DNA of 17,482 nt from the NCBI GenBank assembly GCA_947594085.1, contig CANQEB010000018.1:1-17482 (forward strand). Reading direction: 5' to 3'. The position numbers and the translations under genes are program-made. This document shows, in pieces, positions 12,503 through 17,482 of the stretch. The DNA comes from an uncultured Lachnospiraceae bacterium (lineage in GTDB: Bacteria > Bacillota > Clostridia > Lachnospirales > Lachnospiraceae). Under the pieces are notes generated by a model. It saw only the letters and a list, made by a program, of their open reading frames with translations, searched no databases and was not told the origin of the DNA. Position 1 is the stretch's first letter, and the number at the start of each line of letters is the position of its first letter.

Positions 12503-14314
12503 TCACCCCCTTTCAATTTTATCCGGAACAGCCAGAAAAAGCACCTCATCATCGATTTTCAATATGAGCTTTTTTTGGATCAGCTTGTCCAAGACCTTTT
12601 CTGCTTTGGCTTTGTCCGGTTCTGTGCACATCTCTAACAGTCTGTTTGCCTTTATCGCCTGATCTGCGATAAGGCAGATCTCTTTTTCCAGACCGTCGAA
12701 TATATAAATCTCCTGACAGGCGCAGGGTCTTCCATCAAAGATAGAAAGAAGACCGCACTGTACCCGGTAACGGAGTGTGCAGCCGCTTTGGTATGCGTCT
12801 CTCCATTCCTGAATGACTTTTGATAACGCGCTGAGATACGGTGTAGGCTGCGGCGGGTCGGCCATGAAAAACTCCGGGAATCGATCGTCCTTCACAAGCT
12901 CTTCTCCGAAAAGGTACGGATAGAAGTCAAACGGCTTCAGCCTCACATTGTATTCCGCCGCGTGCTGAGTAAAGATACTCTGCCGCTGATAACAATGCCG
13001 ATTCATCTGTGGCGCGCATAAATGGAAGAGTTGCGGGTATAACTCGATATCGTTATAATACCATTTTGCATCTTCACCGGGAAGGTCAAACATCATATTC
13101 CAGACCAGACGGATCCGTTCTGTTCTGGCATTTTTCAGAAACTGCACATGCTTGATGGCGCGGTTCCCCTTGTGCATCAACCGCAGAAGGTTGTCGTTCA
13201 GGCTTTCGATGCCGGGCTGAAGCGTTACGAAACCGGCTTTCCGCAGTCCGTGGATGTCCGCCCTTGTCATATTTGTCTTGACTTCGGAGAACAAAACATA
13301 TCCTTTTCCCTCAAGCAGAGGCGGCAGTTCCTTGATGTGTTCCCGTGCCAGAATACAGTCGGTCAGATAGAAGGTCTTCTTATGATATTTTTCTGAGAGG
13401 TAGGCAAGCTCCTCGGCAAAGCGCCGACTGTCTTTCTTTCGGTAACAAAGTACGTCGGGATTGGGATGCAGCCCGCAAAAATGGCATCTGTGCTTTTCTC
13501 CCCACCAGCAGCCCCGTGACGCCTCGATGCAGAGGAGTACATCCGTCTTTTCCTCCAATCCGGCATCAGAAAGAGCCGCAAAGTAATCGTCAAAATCCGG
13601 GTAGGGAAGCGTATTCAGATCCCGGACCGCATGCGTGGCGGGGGAGCCGCCCCGATGCAGGACATACGGGAAACGCGTATAGAGCTCTTCCGTCCTGCCC
13701 TCTGCGATTAGGTCCAAAACGTCGCAGAAGATGTCGTCGGATTCTCCCACGAACACGTAATCGACCTGATCCATATGGTCGACAAGCGCCTGCCCTGCCT
13801 CTGTGGCGACAGAACTGCCCCCGATCAAGGTGATGGTCTCAGGCGATTTTTCTTTGATCCGCTTCAGGAGCGCAAGGTTGGCGTTGCACTGGGCAAAGGT
13901 ATAGGTACAGCCGACGACATCCGGTTTTTCGGCGAGAATCTCATCACTCAACTGATCCAGAAAATCGGGGATCAGAGGATCGCATTTTTGAACCAGGGAA
14001 AAGAACGGAGGAATGATATCACCGAATTCAGCGTTCAGATAATGCTGCATAGCGTCCTCCTGGGACGGCGCATTCTGATAGCCGGCATAAGGAGAGAACA
14101 CGGTCTCAATCAACTGCATATATGCGGACGCCGCATATTCCAGCTCCCGGTAATCATCCGCCCCGATCAGCTTGGCAAAGCGGATATTCGCATAGATGAT
14201 ACGAGCGTCTTTTCCCTTCTCCAATGCCGCCGCTTTCAACAGGCTGAGCCCGAGCACCGGATTATCTACGGAGCTGAAGGGCATTACCACAAGACAGATT
14301 TTTTTTATGCCCAT
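12503..14314 (-). CDS. Cobalamin-binding radical SAM RiPP C-methyltransferase
   Basis: A 603-residue enzyme matching the RiPP-maturation B12-binding radical SAM family (rSAM_ocin_1/PoyB-PoyC type). The N-terminal cobalamin-binding Rossmann domain spans about 1-215 (CLVVMPFSSVDNPVLGLSLL, PDVVGCTYTF, TLIGGSSVATEAG, YVFVGESDD). The radical SAM core starts at IEASRGCWWGEKHRCHFCGL, with an expanded CX7CX2C cluster motif (Cys269, 277, 280). A C-terminal helical/winged region (about 530-603) ends in LDKLIQKKLILKIDDEVLFLAVP. It should transfer methyl groups from methylcobalamin to unactivated carbons of the precursor core. It overlaps the upstream epimerase gene by 10 bases, with GAGG before the ATG, so the two are coupled. 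The family is secure; the methylated residues and number of methylations are unknown. Confidence 0.93.
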   Translation of the reverse strand: MGIKKICLVVMPFSSVDNPVLGLSLLKAAALEKGKDARIIYANIRFAKLIGADDYRELEYAASAYMQLIETVFSPYAGYQNAPSQEDAMQHYLNAEFGDIIPPFFSLVQKCDPLIPDFLDQLSDEILAEKPDVVGCTYTFAQCNANLALLKRIKEKSPETITLIGGSSVATEAGQALVDHMDQVDYVFVGESDDIFCDVLDLIAEGRTEELYTRFPYVLHRGGSPATHAVRDLNTLPYPDFDDYFAALSDAGLEEKTDVLLCIEASRGCWWGEKHRCHFCGLHPNPDVLCYRKKDSRRFAEELAYLSEKYHKKTFYLTDCILAREHIKELPPLLEGKGYVLFSEVKTNMTRADIHGLRKAGFVTLQPGIESLNDNLLRLMHKGNRAIKHVQFLKNARTERIRLVWNMMFDLPGEDAKWYYNDIELYPQLFHLCAPQMNRHCYQRQSIFTQHAAEYNVRLKPFDFYPYLFGEELVKDDRFPEFFMADPPQPTPYLSALSKVIQEWRDAYQSGCTLRYRVQCGLLSIFDGRPCACQEIYIFDGLEKEICLIADQAIKANRLLEMCTEPDKAKAEKVLDKLIQKKLILKIDDEVLFLAVPDKIERG

Positions 14315-15660
14315 CGCACATAACCTCGCTCATATAAGTATTGGAATTTTTGCCAGAGCCGCAGCGCGTCGCCGTTTTCTGCGGAAAGCGAGCGGTACAC
14401 CGCCGCAAGCGTCGTCGGCTTTTTTGAGATGATCCGGACTGCGTCCGGGAACCCTCCATCCTTTGCCAGACTGCAGCCTACGCCGTCTCCCCAGAACTCG
14501 ATGCAGTTTTCTTTTTCGGTAATTCGGCAGACGCTGTTGAAGTACAGATCTCTGTCTTCCGGCAGCTCCGGCAGAGCCCAAGTCTCAAACAGATGCCGCA
14601 TGCCTGCCTCGAAATCTCCGGCATCCTCAAACGTGAGCGTCTCGCGGATGCGATACCCATTCGGGAATGCCTCCGACGGAAGCTCCGGTTCTATAAAATC
14701 CATGGTCTTTTTTGTCATATTCACCCGCAGTCCGGCAGTGCAGCAGATCCCGTAGCGGAAGAATTTGTCCCTGCCTTTTTCGCCCATGCGCTCGCACAGG
14801 CGGATGCCCTTCCCGGAGAGTGAATACTGGGTCAGCGATTCCGGGTTGTTGGGAAGAAGCTCGATGTCCTTCAACTCATCCAGACTGTAGATCTCCTGTA
14901 TCCGGTGCAACTGCTGAAGATTGCGTATGCTGAAACGAAGCGCCGCATTCTGCATGGCGTCTGGGCCAAGCTCCCGCATGAAGGCCCGGATGCGCTCGGG
15001 ACAGCGATCCGCTACGGCCGTCGTCGTCTGCGGAAGAATCCCGATGATCGCGCGGAAGTCGTAGATGAATTTCTCGTAATCCGGATTATCGAACGGCTCC
15101 GTCGCCATGTAGCAGGCGCCTGTACCCGCGATGCGTCCCAAATACCGGACGCAGATCTGAAGGATCTCCTTCCACAGTCTGGCATTCTCCGGCGTGTAGA
15201 GGAAATCGCTCTTCCAGCGCGGAGCGTCCACACCGCAGAACGGACACTGTACGCTGCATCCGTCGCTCAGCTCAAAAAAGAGCGGATAGTAATGAATTCC
15301 GTCACGCATTCGGATCCGGCGGTTCTCCATGCGGCACCTCTTGCGTATCTGCCGGCTCCAGAGACAGATCCGGCGATCGGCAAATGCGTCGTCTGTGATT
15401 CTGCTTTCATATTTCTGCGAGATCCGCTGGAAATGCGTCTGAAATTCCGCCAGATAAGGATTTTGCCCTTCCGGAGCTCGAAAATACTGCGCATCCTGGC
15501 ACAGTCTGGCGCAGGCGTCCAACGCCAGATCCGCGTCGAGCAAAATGCCGCGGCTTGTCAGCGTCTCCTGCGGATGTTCCTGCATCTGTCTGCGAAAAGA
15601 AGGGTCCGCTGTATAATTTTCTGTAAGGTATTTTATGTAAGGTAAATTTTTTGAATCCAT
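14305..15660 (-). CDS. PoyD-like radical SAM RiPP amino-acid epimerase
   Basis: A 451-residue enzyme, first gene of the RiPP operon. FFELSDGCSVQCPFCGVDAP supplies the CX3CX2C cluster (Cys135/139/142) in the context typical of the PoyD family, which converts L- to D-residues in proteusin cores. Other family-like blocks are YMATEPFDNPDYEKFI and GICCTAGLRVNM. Cys306/307 in that last block are candidate hydrogen donors to the substrate radical, by analogy with PoyD. Residues 1-44 resemble the precursor leader helix (ADPSFRRQMQEHP...GILL). ATG15660 has GGGGTGA 7 bases upstream. The open frame to 15804 is discarded because it reaches into the promoter -10. Its 3' end overlaps the methyltransferase start. 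Family confidence is good; which residues are epimerised cannot be told. Confidence 0.9.
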   Translation of the reverse strand: MDSKNLPYIKYLTENYTADPSFRRQMQEHPQETLTSRGILLDADLALDACARLCQDAQYFRAPEGQNPYLAEFQTHFQRISQKYESRITDDAFADRRICLWSRQIRKRCRMENRRIRMRDGIHYYPLFFELSDGCSVQCPFCGVDAPRWKSDFLYTPENARLWKEILQICVRYLGRIAGTGACYMATEPFDNPDYEKFIYDFRAIIGILPQTTTAVADRCPERIRAFMRELGPDAMQNAALRFSIRNLQQLHRIQEIYSLDELKDIELLPNNPESLTQYSLSGKGIRLCERMGEKGRDKFFRYGICCTAGLRVNMTKKTMDFIEPELPSEAFPNGYRIRETLTFEDAGDFEAGMRHLFETWALPELPEDRDLYFNSVCRITEKENCIEFWGDGVGCSLAKDGGFPDAVRIISKKPTTLAAVYRSLSAENGDALRLWQKFQYLYERGYVRWA

Positions 15661-15788
15661 TTTTCCGTCACCCCGACCGTATTTTTCGCCGGTCTGTATT
15701 CCTTTCCGATGAGGTTTCATATTTTGATACGCCTGACGGCGGATTATGTTAAAGGCATACGGGCATTTTTTTGGGTTTTGCAATATCA
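15661..15788 (-). promoter_or_regulatory. Untranslated leader of the RiPP operon
   Basis: About 128 bases lie between the predicted transcription start (near 15788) and ATG15660. Only weak structure is visible: a wobble-containing GTATGCC/GGCGTAT pairing and a GACCG/CGGTC hairpin just before the ribosome site. No known riboswitch motif is recognised. Confidence 0.4.
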
Positions 15789-15794
15789 ATTCTA

Positions 15795-15823
15795 ATTTTA
15801 TCAAAATGGCGGGGATTCCTCAA
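15795..15823 (-). promoter_or_regulatory. Promoter of the RiPP operon
   Basis: On the minus strand, TTGAGG (15823-15818) and TAAAAT (15800-15795) are 17 bases apart, with TGA directly before the -10 (extended -10). It is the best promoter-like pair upstream of the epimerase gene. No regulator gene is adjacent. Confidence 0.65.
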
Positions 15824-15900
15824 GTAAAATGCACTGACATTTTTGTAATGAAATATGATTTTTTTGTAGCGGCGGACGCGGGGAGGAGGCGTTTGAAATA

Positions 15901-15929
15901 TTGACAATTCGTACGAGCGGGACTATAGT
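15901..15929 (+). promoter_or_regulatory. Strong sigma-A-type promoter, divergent from the RiPP operon
   Basis: TTGACA (15901-15906) and TATAGT (15924-15929) are separated by 17 bases, followed 38 bases later by the ATG of the cytidylate-kinase-like gene. Its -35 lies about 78 bases from the -35 of the opposing RiPP promoter, in an AT-rich spacer (about 15760-15870) that could hold operators; none is obvious. Confidence 0.85.
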
Positions 15930-15967
15930 ATGAGCATTATCGTAAGTTTATAGAGGAGTGACGGAAA

Positions 15968-16570
15968 ATGAAATATCGTTATGTCGCGATCGAGCGTGAA
16001 TACGGGAGCGGAGGGACCGAGATCGGCCAGAGATTGACGGAGCTTGGAGGAATCCCGAGCTATGGGATTGAGATCTTGAAGCAGGTGTCGGAGACTCTCA
16101 ATATCGACATTGACCGGCTCGAGCAGTACGAGGAACGGGCGACAAACAGCTTTCTATATTCCATTTATCTCATGGGAAAGATGAGAGAAGGCGTCGAAGG
16201 CCAGCTCTCCAAAGAGGGCCAGGTCTATCTCGAGGAGCAGCGCGTGATTCAAAAGTTTGCGGCACGGGGATCGGCAGTCTTTGTGGGAAGATGCGCTGCG
16301 AACGCGCTTGCGGACAGAACGGATGTCCTGAAGGTATTTATCCGTGCGGACAAGGAGCTTCGGAGAAAACGGGCGATCGAGTGTTATGGGATCAATCCGA
16401 GCGAGGTAGAGCTTGTGGTGCATAAATTTGATCGGAAGCGCAGCAATTATTACGCGACAAACACAGGGAAAAATTGGCGCGACTTGTCAAATTATCATTT
16501 GATCCTGGACAGTGGAAAGCTCGGAATCGAGCGCTGCGCCAGATTGATCCTGGACGCTATGAAAGAATAG
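15968..16570 (+). CDS. Cytidylate kinase-like family protein
   Basis: A 200-residue P-loop protein of the cytidylate-kinase-like family, common in clostridia. It starts VAIEREYGSGGTEIGQRLTELGG, a glycine-rich nucleotide loop shifted to GSGGTEIG. It continues with FAARGSAVFVGRCAAN, VFIRADKELRRKRAIE, and the family-typical DRKRSNYYATNTGKNW and YHLILDSGKLG. It differs from housekeeping Cmk in the loop and lid regions, so true CMP phosphorylation is uncertain. AGAGGAG lies 9 bases before the ATG, behind a strong promoter. The exporter gene follows after 74 bases without an evident terminator, so they may share a transcript. Nothing in it ties it to RiPP synthesis. Confidence 0.88.
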   Translation: MKYRYVAIEREYGSGGTEIGQRLTELGGIPSYGIEILKQVSETLNIDIDRLEQYEERATNSFLYSIYLMGKMREGVEGQLSKEGQVYLEEQRVIQKFAARGSAVFVGRCAANALADRTDVLKVFIRADKELRRKRAIECYGINPSEVELVVHKFDRKRSNYYATNTGKNWRDLSNYHLILDSGKLGIERCARLILDAMKE

Positions 16571-16644
16571 CGAAATGAAATCATGTCGGATCAGACATCA
16601 GCAGGCGTGAAAACGGTAAGCATGGATCTTGCAGGAGGGGTACA

Positions 16645-17482
16645 ATGAAAAATATTTTTCGTTTTTTGGCAGAGGCGAAGGGAGCGGTAGCAGTGATCGT
16701 GGCGCTGCTGATTATACAGGCGTACTGCGACCTTTCCCTGCCATCTTACACAAGCGATCTGCTGAATATCGGACTTCAGCAGAACGGCATCGCGGATGCG
16801 GTGCCAGAGACGATACGAGAGGAGAGTTTGGAGACACTGGAGCTTTTCCTCACGGATGAGGATACAGAGAAGGTGGAGGCGGTCTACTCAGAGGCGGACG
16901 AAGAGGGAGTGCGGTCGCTGAAGAAAATCACGGCGGACGAGCGCGAGGAGCTAAGCAGTGTTCTCTCACTTCCCGAAAGCGTTGTGTTCCAGATGGGGAA
17001 CAGCGAAGAAGGCGCCAAGATGCTGGAGATGGCAAAAAGCGCGATCGGGGTCGGCCTTATGACAAAGGAAAAGCTACAGCAGCAGTTACAGGAACGCCTT
17101 TCCCAGATGGACGGGATGACGGATATGTTTCTGGATCAGGTTGCGGTCGGCTATGTCGCCGCAGAGTATGAGGAGCAGGGGGCCGATGTGAACGCGATCC
17201 GCAATGCTTATCTGATCGAGGTAGGTTTGAAGATGCTGCTGATGGCGTTGATTATGGCGATTGTAGCGATCCTGACCGGCTATATTGCGGCGAAGGTGTC
17301 CGCTGGAATCGGCCGGAATTTGCGCGAGCGGCTCTACACGAAGGTCATGAATTTCACCAGTGCAGAGATTGAGCAGTTTTCCACGGCTTCCCTGATCACG
17401 CGATGCACCAACGATATCCAGCAGGTGCAGATGCTGACCGTCATGTTGTTGAGGATGGTGACGTATGCGCCGATCCTCGCGA
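16645..17482 (+). CDS. ABC exporter, N-terminal part (cut by window end)
   Basis: The frame is open from ATG16645, preceded by AGGAGGGG, to the last base (279 codons seen). The start is a membrane-spanning helix (about 13-33: AVAVIVALLIIQAYCDLSLPSY) leading to TSDLLNIGLQQNGI, typical of heterodimeric multidrug-type ABC exporter halves. A large hydrophilic, Glu-rich insertion (about 45-190) lies between membrane helices 1 and 2, so it should face outside. Helix 2 (about 193-216) is followed by the conserved cytosolic coupling segment GRNLRERLYTKVMNFTSAEIEQFSTASLITRCTNDIQQVQ. The ATPase domain lies beyond the window. No C39 peptidase domain precedes the membrane part, so it is not a leader-cleaving exporter as far as seen. 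Its cargo is unknown. Confidence 0.85.
   Translation, partial: MKNIFRFLAEAKGAVAVIVALLIIQAYCDLSLPSYTSDLLNIGLQQNGIADAVPETIREESLETLELFLTDEDTEKVEAVYSEADEEGVRSLKKITADEREELSSVLSLPESVVFQMGNSEEGAKMLEMAKSAIGVGLMTKEKLQQQLQERLSQMDGMTDMFLDQVAVGYVAAEYEEQGADVNAIRNAYLIEVGLKMLLMALIMAIVAILTGYIAAKVSAGIGRNLRERLYTKVMNFTSAEIEQFSTASLITRCTNDIQQVQMLTVMLLRMVTYAPILA

Noticed and set aside
12498..12506. GTG12506 as start of the 130-residue precursor
   Set aside because: It would overlap the methyltransferase stop and consume the GGGGGTG ribosome site; ATG12497 aligns with the sister leader MNWT.
16645..17482. Assigning the ABC gene as the RiPP exporter
   Set aside because: Opposite orientation, separate promoter, intervening kinase-like gene and no peptidase domain; kept only as a hypothesis.
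1..17482. tRNA, rRNA, insertion sequences, attachment sites or replication origin
   Set aside because: No tRNA/rRNA signatures, transposase-like coding, terminal inverted repeats or integrase were recognised by reading both strands.

Overview
The window looks like a chromosomal segment of an anaerobic, fairly GC-rich Firmicute, most likely Lachnospiraceae or a related clostridium. This rests on the cobalt-early (anaerobic) cobalamin genes cbiA, cbiC and cbiK, strong AGGAGG-type ribosome sites, sigma-A-like promoters and the gene families present. The taxonomic assignment is inference; no rRNA or marker gene is present.

Layout. (1) 1-3972, plus strand: the end of a cobalamin biosynthesis run. 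It holds cbiA, then cbiC with an internal 48-bp tandem duplication, then a cobalamin riboswitch with an unusually long structured leader, then a secreted CbiK-type cobaltochelatase. (2) 4233-8831, plus strand: an uptake operon of BtuFCD/FecBCD type. It encodes a secreted protein with two similar beta-rich domains, a substrate-binding protein, a FecCD permease, and an ATPase with a C-terminal extension of about 110 residues. Context suggests a corrinoid, cobalt-tetrapyrrole or haem/siderophore cargo. (3) 8915-9556, plus strand: a stand-alone NYN/PIN-like protein with its own strong promoter. (4) 15660 down to 9540, minus strand: a compact six-gene RiPP operon. In transcription order it encodes a PoyD-like radical SAM peptide epimerase, a cobalamin-binding radical SAM RiPP C-methyltransferase, two NHLP-type (proteusin) precursors of 130 and 95 residues, a radical SAM/SPASM peptide maturase, and an unrecognised protein that may be GNAT-like. 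(5) 15968-17482, plus strand, divergent from the RiPP operon: a cytidylate-kinase-like protein and the 5' part of an ABC exporter cut by the window end.

The most interesting content is the RiPP operon. Both precursors have nitrile-hydratase-like leaders ending in VAGG. Their predicted cores differ greatly (45 residues, hydrophobic, five Cys; 14 residues, hydrophilic, two Cys), yet both end in a shared C-x-G-N-x-C-G motif. Three different radical SAM enzymes are predicted to act on them: epimerisation, C-methylation, and a SPASM-type reaction that may involve the cysteines. No maturation protease or dedicated exporter lies inside the operon. The methyltransferase is expected to need cobalamin, and cobalamin synthesis and uptake genes lie a few kilobases away. 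That functional link is a hypothesis only.
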